A stretch of 9,527 nucleotides of DNA from Bacteroidota bacterium. GTDB taxonomy: Bacteria > Bacteroidota > Bacteroidia > Chitinophagales > Chitinophagaceae. Numbering within the stretch: the stretch's first letter is position 1; every line of letters starts with the position of its first letter. A program made the position numbers and the translations under genes. The notes under the pieces were generated by a model, which saw only the letters and a list, made by a program, of their open reading frames with translations, was not told the origin of the DNA and did no database searches. The stretch is from NCBI GenBank assembly GCA_018267795.1, contig JAFDXS010000058.1, positions 1 to 9,527 of the forward strand, read 5' to 3'. Below, one piece after another: positions 1 to 6,912 of this stretch.

Positions 1-1
1 T

Positions 2-103
2 AATGCTGAGGTTGCGCTTGTGGATGGTGAAATGTTTAGCTGGTATGGCAGCAGGCTGTTAAAAGCTATTCCGTATTTTCAGCAGCTCGTTAGTGCATAT
101 TGA
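2..103 (+). CDS. C-terminal end of an unidentified protein (cut by window start)
   Basis: An open frame runs from the first bases of the window to a TGA at 101-103 and encodes 33 residues. The peptide begins NAEVALVDGEMFSW and ends in a mixed hydrophobic and aromatic tail (IPYFQQLVSAY). It is read as the 3' end of a real gene because it is open from the edge and stops just upstream of the next same-strand gene. The piece is too short to assign to a family. Its position before a GT-C-like membrane protein fits a glycan-related neighbourhood, but that is only context. Confidence 0.5.
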   Translation, partial: NAEVALVDGEMFSWYGSRLLKAIPYFQQLVSAY

Positions 104-141
104 GCACTCTTTTGTATCTTAAATTTTATTTTCACGCCATC

Positions 142-1716
142 ATGGATTCAATAAGTGCAACAAAAAATAGAAGTGTAGTGCCATTATTGCTTGCTTTATG
201 CTCCTTTGTTGCATTGTTTATCATCACCTATCCATATTACAAGTATTATATAGACTCTGATTCCGTAGCTTATTTCACCATTGCCCGTCGCTATGCAGCG
301 GGCGATATGCGAGCCGTTAATGGCCTTTGGAGTCCTTTCAGTCCCTGGTTGGTAGCACTCTGTATAAAGAACGGTATGAATGAGTTGCTGGCGGCACACC
401 TGGTAAATGCGGCAGCTTGTATCAGCATTATCACGGCTACTTTCTTTCTCTTCAGGCGCTTTGCTATAGATACTTTTATTACTATTGTTCTGTTACTTAG
501 CCTCTCCGTATTCCTTACCTATTGCCAGTATGAGCAGTTATTTGATGATCTGTGGCAGAATGCTTTTCTTTTGTGTTATCTCTTGCTCATTACGTCTAAG
601 TCTTTCCTTACCAAAACATGGAAATGGATACTTTGCGGCATCATTGCCGCAGTTGCATATTTTGCCAAAACCTATTCTTTCTATTTTGTAATACTGCATC
701 TTGCCGTCACACTTATCATCTTGTGCCGTAGAGAGCAAAAGCCGTATAAAGCAGCTACTAAGCCGTTTGTCACCGTTATAGTGGCAATGTTGCTGGTCAT
801 GTCGCCCTGGCTGTATCTGCTACATGGCAAATACGGTAAGTGGACGATCAGTAATGCCGGCGCTATAAATGCCTCCTGGTCATTGATAGGGCACAAGACC
901 TTTCGCCCTGATATCAAATACCTCATTCCCCCACCATACGATAATTCTCCTGCCAATATTGAAGATCCGTCTTTTTCACAAGGGCATTTGTATTCTATGT
1001 TTCAGAGCCCCCGGCTTTTTGTATTGCGTATCGTCCGTTGCGGATTGGCTATCGTGCAGGGAGGCCATTTTATCAATGATATCAGCGGCTTATTGCTGGC
1101 GGTGTTACTAGGCAGTATGTTTGTAATGTTTTTCAGGAAGCGGCAACAGATATTTAATACTAATCATCTCCTGTTGCTATGGGCGTCGCTTATTATGCCT
1201 GCGGGGTACGTATTTCAGCACTTTGAGGCACGTTATATATGGCTGCTCACCTACACTGGTATGGTACTTGGCGCTGTCTGGATAATGTACCTCAAGGATT
1301 ACTTCGATAATAAAATAGCATATTACCTGGCTGCCTTGTGCTTTGGCATTTCGTTCATGATATTTCCTTTCTTCCAGATGAAAACCCTCTTCCGCAAAGG
1401 CGAGGATATTTATGTGAATGCGCAGAAGATAAATGCTATGGGCCTGCATGGTACATTCACCTCAAATGATAACCCTAACTGGGCACCGGCTACTGCATTA
1501 TTCACACACATGCCTTACTATACTATAGAGCATTTCGAAATAGCCCCTTCAGAACTACTGGCTGAAATGCGCAGGTATAAAATAAATTATTATTTTTTCT
1601 ATTGCAATCCTGTTGACCAATCTGCCATACAGCTAAAGGACGAGCAGGGCAATCCCTTTACTGATGTCACTAACAATACTATAAAAGGGCTTAAAATCTA
1701 CCAAATCACGCCTTAA
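142..1716 (+). CDS. Multi-pass membrane protein, putative GT-C-fold glycosyltransferase
   Basis: Predicted integral membrane protein of 524 residues. A short basic N-terminus is followed by a first hydrophobic segment (about residues 11-32) and then an acidic DxD pair (D38, D40) in the first extracytoplasmic loop. That layout is characteristic of GT-C enzymes of the GT39/ArnT/PMT type, which use lipid-linked sugars. Further hydrophobic stretches lie near 85-104, 109-127, 141-152, 163-195, 209-227, 317-331, 341-356, 365-384 and 392-411, so roughly ten segments. An FEARY motif (361-365) resembles the late ERY-like motif of such enzymes. The last 110 or so residues are soluble, probably periplasmic, and end in a YYFFYCNP-containing domain. 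The ATG at 142 is chosen. A TTG at 100 in the same frame would overlap the upstream stop (TTGA) and add 14 residues, but the ATG gives a normal N-terminus. Donor and acceptor cannot be named. A non-catalytic membrane protein with the same fold is the alternative. Confidence 0.7.
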   Translation: MDSISATKNRSVVPLLLALCSFVALFIITYPYYKYYIDSDSVAYFTIARRYAAGDMRAVNGLWSPFSPWLVALCIKNGMNELLAAHLVNAAACISIITATFFLFRRFAIDTFITIVLLLSLSVFLTYCQYEQLFDDLWQNAFLLCYLLLITSKSFLTKTWKWILCGIIAAVAYFAKTYSFYFVILHLAVTLIILCRREQKPYKAATKPFVTVIVAMLLVMSPWLYLLHGKYGKWTISNAGAINASWSLIGHKTFRPDIKYLIPPPYDNSPANIEDPSFSQGHLYSMFQSPRLFVLRIVRCGLAIVQGGHFINDISGLLLAVLLGSMFVMFFRKRQQIFNTNHLLLLWASLIMPAGYVFQHFEARYIWLLTYTGMVLGAVWIMYLKDYFDNKIAYYLAALCFGISFMIFPFFQMKTLFRKGEDIYVNAQKINAMGLHGTFTSNDNPNWAPATALFTHMPYYTIEHFEIAPSELLAEMRRYKINYYFFYCNPVDQSAIQLKDEQGNPFTDVTNNTIKGLKIYQITP

Positions 1717-1781
1717 AGTATTTGTAAATCAATACTTGTATCTTTAAATGGGCATTTTTTTACATTTTGAAGATGGTAGCT

Positions 1782-1789
1782 TACCTTTG
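1782..1789 (+). promoter_or_regulatory. Bacteroidota -7 promoter element for the aldolase gene
   Basis: TACCTTTG matches the phylum's TAnnTTTG -7 consensus exactly and lies 29 bases before the aldolase ATG, in a 102-bp intergenic gap. A TTTTG at 1765-1769 could be the -33 element, but the 12-base spacing is shorter than the usual 17-23, so the -33 box is uncertain. Downstream the leader is A/T-rich with no Shine-Dalgarno sequence, as is usual in this phylum. A second, weaker -7-like string (TATCTTTA) sits at 1739-1746. Confidence 0.55.
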
Positions 1790-1818
1790 CAAAACTTTTT
1801 AAAAAAATAACGCACTCT

Positions 1819-2877
1819 ATGGCTGCAACAAAAATACAGGAGTTACTGGCTGATAAGGCTGAGTATTATCTCGGTCACACATCTAAAACAATCGACAAAT
1901 CATCACTTCACCTTCCTTCCGGAAATCATCTTGATGATGTTTGGTTACAGTCTAACCGCAACCTGCAAACTATCCGCAGCCTGAACAATATAATGGACCA
2001 TGGCCGTCTTGGCGGTTCAGGTTATGTATCTATCCTTCCTGTAGATCAGGGTATAGAGCATAGCGCAGGTGCTTCTTTTGCTCCAAATCCTATTTATTTC
2101 GACCCCGAAAATATCGTGAAACTGGCTATAGAAGGCGGCTGTAATGCTGTTGCTTCTACCTATGGTGTTCTTGGCTCTGTAGCACGCAAATATGCACACA
2201 AGATACCTTTCATAGTAAAGGTGAACCATAACGAGTTTATCTCTTATCCTAACCGTTTCGATCAGATCATGTTCGGCACTATCAAAGATGCATGGAACAT
2301 GGGGGCTGTTGCGGTAGGTGCTACTATCTACTTCGGTTCTGATGAAAGCGCTCGCCAGATAGTGGAAGTGGCTAAGGCATTCGAATATGCACATGAACTG
2401 GGTATGGCTACCATCCTGTGGTGCTATCTGCGCAACTCTGCCTTCAAGAAAGATGGTGTTGACTATCACACAGCAGCAGATCTTACCGGCCAGGCAAACC
2501 ACCTGGGCGTAACGATACAGGCTGATATCATTAAGCAGAAATTACCTACCAACAATGGTGGTTATAATGCACTGAATTTCGGCAAAACCAGCAAACTGGT
2601 TTATGATAAGCTGACTACTGATCACCCTATTGACCTTTGCCGCTACCAGGTAGCTAACTGCTATATGGGCCGTGTAGGTCTTATCAACTCAGGTGGCGAA
2701 TCTAAAGGTGCTACCGATATGGCAGAAGCAGTAACTACTGCAGTAGTAAACAAACGTGCCGGCGGTATGGGTCTTATTAGTGGTCGTAAAGCCTTCCAGA
2801 AGCCAATGAACGAAGGTATAGAACTGCTGAACACGATACAGGACGTTTATCTTGATAATTCTATAACAATAGCTTAA
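1819..2877 (+). CDS. fbaB: Class I fructose-bisphosphate aldolase (DhnA/FbaB type)
   Basis: Cytoplasmic aldolase cleaving fructose 1,6-bisphosphate to dihydroxyacetone phosphate and glyceraldehyde 3-phosphate (and the reverse) through a Schiff base, without a metal. It has 352 residues, close to the roughly 350 of E. coli FbaB. The family block VDQGIEHSAGASFAPNP lies at residues 75-91. The Schiff-base lysine is most likely K239 in ADIIKQKLP, by its match to the DhnA-family active-site strand. Phosphate-binding glycine segments follow at NSGGES (290-295) and RAGGMGLISGR (313-323). The TIM barrel appears complete. The ATG follows an A/T-rich leader with a -7 element, and a strong terminator follows the stop, so it is probably a single-gene transcript. 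It is unrelated to the metal-dependent class II enzyme (FbaA). Confidence 0.95.
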   Translation: MAATKIQELLADKAEYYLGHTSKTIDKSSLHLPSGNHLDDVWLQSNRNLQTIRSLNNIMDHGRLGGSGYVSILPVDQGIEHSAGASFAPNPIYFDPENIVKLAIEGGCNAVASTYGVLGSVARKYAHKIPFIVKVNHNEFISYPNRFDQIMFGTIKDAWNMGAVAVGATIYFGSDESARQIVEVAKAFEYAHELGMATILWCYLRNSAFKKDGVDYHTAADLTGQANHLGVTIQADIIKQKLPTNNGGYNALNFGKTSKLVYDKLTTDHPIDLCRYQVANCYMGRVGLINSGGESKGATDMAEAVTTAVVNKRAGGMGLISGRKAFQKPMNEGIELLNTIQDVYLDNSITIA

Positions 2878-2897
2878 GCTATTCAATCTATTGATAT

Positions 2898-2930
2898 AAA
2901 GGGCTGCCCTTGGGCAGCTCTTTTGTTTTA
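2898..2930 (+). terminator. Rho-independent terminator of the aldolase gene
   Basis: A GC-rich hairpin has arms GGGCTGCCC (2901-2909) and GGGCAGCTC (2912-2920), with one G-T pair. It is extended by AAA/TTT pairs at the base and followed by a T-rich tail (TTTTGTTTT, 2921-2929). It starts 20 bases after the aldolase stop. In practice the inner pairs open to a four-base loop. Confidence 0.85.
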
Positions 2931-2990
2931 ATATCTACAAGCCGCGGGCCCGAAATTTCATGCTATATTGCTAATACAAGCCGCAGTAAA

Positions 2991-3683
2991 TTGAAGACAT
3001 TAGCCGATAGGATTATCCAATTTAATAAGACCATTGCTTTTAAAGGTTCATTACCTGAAGGAATTACAATAATGAACCCCTATAAAGAAAGCGAAGAAGC
3101 CTTGCGATGCTCTTCCTTATTCTTCCAAAAGTATTATAGCGATAATAATGAAAGGCGTTTCATTATAGGCATTAATCCCGGCAGGTTTGGGTCTGGCCTT
3201 ACCGGCGTATCATTTACTGATCCCAAACGGCTTGAAGAAAAATGTGGTATAAAAACCAGTTTGCCTAAAAAGCATGAGCCATCATCTGAGTTCATATATC
3301 ACATGATAGACACATACGGTGGGGTAGAGAAATTCTACAAACATTTTTACATCAATTCTGTATGTCCTTTAGGCTTTACCCAAACGAATGATAAAGGCAA
3401 AGAGGTAAACTATAACTATTACGATAGGAAAGACCTGATGGAGGCCGTGTTGCCATTTATTATTTCGTCCCTCAAGAAACAAATTGAATTAGGGTTGAGT
3501 ACTGAAACTGCCTATTGCCTGGGCTTCGGTAAGAACTATGCCTTTCTTAATAAATTAAATGCTGAGCATAAATTTTTCAAGACCCTAATCCCCCTTGAGC
3601 ATCCCCGCTTTATCAAGCAATACAAAGCGAAGTTCGAAAATGAGTATATAAGAAAATACCTTGAAGCATTTAACGGCAAGTGA
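2991..3683 (+). CDS. SMUG2-like uracil-DNA glycosylase family protein (DUF4918)
   Basis: Likely base-excision-repair enzyme that removes uracil or related deaminated bases from DNA. The key block is GINPGRFGSGLTG at residues 60-72: the GxNPG motif 1 of the SMUG branch of the UDG superfamily, with N62 as the probable catalytic asparagine. Motif 2 is HPRFIKQY at 204-211. An FTDPKRL segment (75-81) and the NSVCPLGF region (122-129) fit the Bacteroidota SMUG2/DUF4918 group. The start is placed at TTG 2991, giving 230 residues beginning MKTLADRIIQFNK. The first in-frame ATG would remove 27 more residues that look conserved, and an earlier TTG at 2910 lies inside the aldolase terminator hairpin. 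No clear promoter is seen. Substrate range cannot be read from sequence. Confidence 0.8.
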   Translation: MKTLADRIIQFNKTIAFKGSLPEGITIMNPYKESEEALRCSSLFFQKYYSDNNERRFIIGINPGRFGSGLTGVSFTDPKRLEEKCGIKTSLPKKHEPSSEFIYHMIDTYGGVEKFYKHFYINSVCPLGFTQTNDKGKEVNYNYYDRKDLMEAVLPFIISSLKKQIELGLSTETAYCLGFGKNYAFLNKLNAEHKFFKTLIPLEHPRFIKQYKAKFENEYIRKYLEAFNGK

Positions 3684-3693
3684 TATTAAAAGA

Positions 3694-3719
3694 AAAGGCC
3701 TGCTTTAAAGCAGGCCTTT
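3694..3719. terminator. Perfect palindromic terminator, probably bidirectional
   Basis: AAAGGCCTGCTTT (3694-3706) is followed immediately by its exact reverse complement (3707-3719), a 26-bp perfect palindrome between two convergent genes. On the - strand it is followed by a T-rich run (TCTTTTAAT), the better tail, so it should end the metK transcript. On the + strand the tail is TTTGTATGTTT, enough to terminate the DNA glycosylase transcript as well. It lies 10 bases past the glycosylase stop and 22 bases past the metK stop. Confidence 0.85.
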
Positions 3720-3741
3720 GTATGTTTAGAGCTTATAACTC

Positions 3742-4995
3742 TTATTTTATTTTGAAAGCCTTCTTCACTTTTGCTACATAGTCCAGTTTCTCCCATGTAA
3801 ACAGCTCTACCTTTACTGATTTTGATTTGCCATCAGCAGATTTAAAGGTTTTTGTTACCATTTGCGGCTCGCGGCCCATGTGGCCATAAGCAGCACATTC
3901 GCTGTACATAGGCTGGCGCAGTTTCAGGCGCTCTTCTATAAAGTAAGGGCGCATATCAAATACTTCCTCTACTATTTTAGCAATAGCACCATCGTGCATT
4001 TTCACTTTGGCTGTGCCATAAGTGTTTACATACACACCCATTGGCTTAGCAACGCCTATAGCATAAGATACTTGTACCAGCACTTCGTCGCACACTCCGG
4101 CAGCTACCAGGTTTTTAGCGATATGGCGTGTAGCATATGCAGCAGAGCGATCTACCTTGCTAGGATCTTTACCTGAGAATGCACCACCACCATGAGCGCC
4201 TTTACCACCATAAGTATCAACGATGATCTTGCGGCCTGTGAGACCTGTATCGCCGTGCGGGCCACCAATAACAAATTTACCGGTTGGGTTCACGTGGTAT
4301 TTTATCTTATCGTTGAATAAATGCTTGTGCTGAGGATATGCTTTTATTACACGCGGTATAAGAATAGTCTTTACATCTTTGGTTATGCGTTCCTGCATGC
4401 CTTTTTCATCAGCGAAATCGTCGTGCTGTGTAGAGATAACGATGGTATCTATGCGCACAGGCTTGTTGTCATCGCTGTATTCCAGTGTTACCTGGCTCTT
4501 AGCATCAGGACGCAGGTACTTCATTTGCTTGCCTTCGCGGCGTATAGCCGATAACTCACGCAGTAACAGGTGTGCCATGTCAAGTGCCAGTGGCATGTAG
4601 TTGTCTGTTTCGTTAGTAGCGTAGCCAAACATCATTCCCTGGTCGCCTGCACCTTGCTCTTCTTTCTTCTTTCTTTCCACACCCTGGTTTATGTCAGCGC
4701 TTTGCTCGTGTATGGCAGAAAGCACACCGCATGAGTTTGCTTCAAACATATACTCACTTTTAGTGTAGCCTATTTTAGCTATCACTTCACGTGCTATAGT
4801 TTGTACGTCTATATATGTATTAGATTTTACCTCTCCTGCCAGTACTACCTGTCCGGTTGTTACCAATGTTTCGCAAGCGATCTTAGATTGCGGGTCCCAT
4901 GCAAGGAAATTATCTACTAACGCATCGGAAATTTGGTCTGCTACTTTATCCGGATGTCCTTCTGATACTGATTCTGAGGTGAACAGATATGGCAT
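3742..4995 (-). CDS. metK: S-adenosylmethionine synthetase (methionine adenosyltransferase)
   Basis: Makes S-adenosylmethionine from ATP and methionine in the cytoplasm, with release of phosphate and diphosphate. It has 417 residues, longer than E. coli MetK (384). The extra length comes mainly from internal insertions such as 105-114 and 224-240. Motifs in order: FTSESVSEGHPDK (5-17) with the catalytic-site histidine H14; the family hexapeptide GAGDQG (115-120); GGPHGDTGLTGRK (244-256); and the glycine-rich phosphate loop GGGAFSGKD (269-277) followed by PSKVDRSAAY. All expected blocks are present, so it should be active. It lies 53 bases after glmS on the same strand and is the last gene before the shared palindromic terminator. 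The leader is too short for a SAM riboswitch. Confidence 0.98.
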   Translation of the reverse strand: MPYLFTSESVSEGHPDKVADQISDALVDNFLAWDPQSKIACETLVTTGQVVLAGEVKSNTYIDVQTIAREVIAKIGYTKSEYMFEANSCGVLSAIHEQSADINQGVERKKKEEQGAGDQGMMFGYATNETDNYMPLALDMAHLLLRELSAIRREGKQMKYLRPDAKSQVTLEYSDDNKPVRIDTIVISTQHDDFADEKGMQERITKDVKTILIPRVIKAYPQHKHLFNDKIKYHVNPTGKFVIGGPHGDTGLTGRKIIVDTYGGKGAHGGGAFSGKDPSKVDRSAAYATRHIAKNLVAAGVCDEVLVQVSYAIGVAKPMGVYVNTYGTAKVKMHDGAIAKIVEEVFDMRPYFIEERLKLRQPMYSECAAYGHMGREPQMVTKTFKSADGKSKSVKVELFTWEKLDYVAKVKKAFKIK

Positions 4996-5026
4996 ATTAA
5001 TTTTTTGTTTTTCTGAATTTAGGGGC

Positions 5027-5034
5027 TAAAGATA
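5027..5034 (-). promoter_or_regulatory. Possible internal -7 element for metK
   Basis: Read on the - strand, the 53-base glmS-metK gap contains TATCTTTA, one base from the TAnnTTTG consensus, 31 bases before the metK ATG. No matching -33 TTG is found at the usual distance. It may allow metK expression independent of glmS, but the element is weak and could be chance in A/T-rich DNA. Confidence 0.25.
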
Positions 5035-5048
5035 ATGATTAAATGCTT

Positions 5049-6887
5049 TTATTCTACAGTTACTGATTTCGCAAGATTTCTTGGCTGATCTACATTACAG
5101 CCACGTAAGATAGCTATGTGATATGCCAATAATTGTAATGGAACGATAGTAACCAGCGGCGAAAGTATTTCTTCTGTTTCCGGCACTTCTATCACGTGGT
5201 CAGCAAGTGCGCTTATTATCTTGTCGCCTTTGTTTACCACTGCTATGATCTTTCCTTTACGTGCTTTTACCTCTTGTACGTTAGATACTATTTTCTCATA
5301 GGCACTCTGGTTGGTAGCCAGGAATACCACAGGCATTTCTTCATCTATCAGGGCTATCGGGCCATGCTTCATTTCAGCAGCAGGGTAGCCCTCGGCATGT
5401 ATGTAAGAAATTTCTTTCAGCTTCAGCGCACCTTCCAGGGCCACAGGGAAGTTGTAACCGCGACCCAGGTACAGGAAGTTGGTAGCATCTTTATAGATGG
5501 CTGCCAGTTCCTTTATCTTATCATCCAGCTTCAGTGTTTCTTCTATCTTCTTAGGTATGTTTTCCAGTTCATACAGTATCTCACGTATCTTGGATGTAGG
5601 TACAGTGCCTTTTTCCATTGCTATCTGCAATGCTATCAGCGTAAGTATAGATATCTGTGTAGAGAAAGCTTTTGTAGACGCCACGCCTATCTCAGGGCCT
5701 GCATGGGTATAAGAACCTGCATGTGCAGTACGGGCGATAGACGAGCCTATTACATTGCATATACCATATATCAGCGCCTGGCGGTCTTTAGCCAGTTCTA
5801 TAGCTGCCAGTGTATCTGCCGTTTCACCCGATTGTGATATAGCTATTACAACATCCGTTTCGTTGATAATAGGATTACGATAGCGGAACTCCGATGCGTA
5901 TTCCACTTCCACGGGCACGCGTGCCAGGTCTTCTATCAGGTATTCGCCTATCAGGCCGGAATGCCATGAGGTGCCACAGGCAGTAACTATAAAGCGTTTT
6001 GCTTTGTCTATGCGGTTTATATATTCACTCAATCCCCCCAGCTTTATCCATCCCTGTTGTGCGTTCATGCGGCCGCGCAGGGAATCAGCTATCACGTTTG
6101 GCTGCTCATAGATTTCCTTCAGCATGAAGTGCTCAAAGCCACCTTTCTCTATCTTCTCCAGGCTCATCTCAAGTTTCTGTATCGCGTGAGACTTTTCAAT
6201 ATTGCCTAAGGTCTTAATAGTATAATGCCCATCACGGTTCACAACAGCATACTCCTGGTCGTCCAGGTATATTACATTCTTAGTGTATTCTACAATAGGC
6301 GATGCATCAGATGCTATATAAAATTCATCTTCGCCAATGCCTAATACCAGCGGGCTGCCTTTACGTGCAGCTACCAGCACATCAGGGCTGCTTTTGTCTA
6401 TTACTACTATTGCGTAAGCACCAACTACTTCATTCAGGGCTATGCGCACCGCTTCATCTATAGTTGTTTTTTCCTGTTTTTTTATTTCTTCTATCAGGTT
6501 CACCAATACTTCGGTATCGGTATCTGAGTGAAAAGTGTAGCCTCTTTTCTGCAGTTCTTCTTTCAGCACGGCATAGTTCTCAATAATACCGTTATGTATT
6601 ATTGCAAGCTCACCCGATTGCGACAAGTGAGGGTGTGCATTCCTGTCATTAGGCTCACCGTGGGTAGCCCAGCGTGTGTGGCCTATGCCTATAGTTGCAT
6701 TTACAGGTTTGTCGTCTGTATGCTTTTCCAGTTCACTTACCTTGCCTGCTTTTTTATATACGTTCAGGTGGCCGTTCAGCAGTGCAATACCCGCACTGTC
6801 ATAGCCACGATATTCCAGTCGTTTGAGGCCCTTTATCAGAATCGGAAAGGCTTCTTTATTGCCTATATAACCTACAATACCACACAT
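5049..6887 (-). CDS. glmS: Glutamine--fructose-6-phosphate aminotransferase (isomerizing)
   Basis: Converts fructose 6-phosphate and glutamine to glucosamine 6-phosphate and glutamate, the first step toward UDP-GlcNAc for peptidoglycan and LPS. The 612 residues show the full architecture. The N-terminal class II glutaminase has nucleophile Cys2 (CGIVGYIG), RWATHG (72-77), HNGIIENY (98-105) and SDTDTE (121-126). Two SIS isomerase domains follow, with CGTS (304-307), SQSGET (351-356) and STKAFSTQ (404-411). By alignment with E. coli GlmS (offset +4), the catalytic residues are K489, E492, H508 and K607. The C-terminus LAKSVTVE is the family signature tail. The start ATG gives Cys at position 2, which fixes it. 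It follows the DUF4270 gene by 25 bases, so it is probably cotranscribed. That gap leaves no room for a glmS ribozyme. Confidence 0.98.
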   Translation of the reverse strand: MCGIVGYIGNKEAFPILIKGLKRLEYRGYDSAGIALLNGHLNVYKKAGKVSELEKHTDDKPVNATIGIGHTRWATHGEPNDRNAHPHLSQSGELAIIHNGIIENYAVLKEELQKRGYTFHSDTDTEVLVNLIEEIKKQEKTTIDEAVRIALNEVVGAYAIVVIDKSSPDVLVAARKGSPLVLGIGEDEFYIASDASPIVEYTKNVIYLDDQEYAVVNRDGHYTIKTLGNIEKSHAIQKLEMSLEKIEKGGFEHFMLKEIYEQPNVIADSLRGRMNAQQGWIKLGGLSEYINRIDKAKRFIVTACGTSWHSGLIGEYLIEDLARVPVEVEYASEFRYRNPIINETDVVIAISQSGETADTLAAIELAKDRQALIYGICNVIGSSIARTAHAGSYTHAGPEIGVASTKAFSTQISILTLIALQIAMEKGTVPTSKIREILYELENIPKKIEETLKLDDKIKELAAIYKDATNFLYLGRGYNFPVALEGALKLKEISYIHAEGYPAAEMKHGPIALIDEEMPVVFLATNQSAYEKIVSNVQEVKARKGKIIAVVNKGDKIISALADHVIEVPETEEILSPLVTIVPLQLLAYHIAILRGCNVDQPRNLAKSVTVE

Positions 6888-6912
6888 ATGCAGTTGGTTT
6901 TATGGTTGAGTA

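Noticed and set aside
112..124. Promoter-like TTTTGTATCTTAA before the membrane protein ATG
   Set aside because: It has poor agreement with TAnnTTTG and no -33 element at the usual spacing. Cotranscription with the upstream gene is simpler.
100..141. TTG start at 100 for the membrane protein, overlapping the upstream stop as TTGA
   Set aside because: Such overlaps can couple translation, but the ATG at 142 gives a typical short N-terminus before the first membrane segment. The added 14 residues show no support.
2017..2502. A 161-codon - strand frame inside the aldolase gene
   Set aside because: It is opposite the conserved DhnA core and shows no family motif, so it is a shadow of the real gene.
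2936..2984. Ten-base direct repeat TACAAGCCGC at 2936-2945 and 2975-2984
   Set aside because: There are only two short copies, with no third copy and no flanking structure. It could be an operator or a chance duplication, and nothing else supports it.
4996..5048. SAM riboswitch before metK
   Set aside because: The glmS-metK gap is only 53 bases, A/T-rich and without paired helices, too small for the known SAM riboswitch classes except compact ones, and no such fold is visible.
5196..5837. A 213-codon + strand frame inside glmS
   Set aside because: It lies wholly opposite conserved glmS catalytic sequence, is rich in Tyr, Cys and Phe as reverse-complement frames of this composition are, and has no recognisable motif. 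It is a shadow frame.
6888..6912. glmS ribozyme in the glmS leader
   Set aside because: Only 25 bases separate the DUF4270 stop from the glmS start, far too short for the ribozyme.
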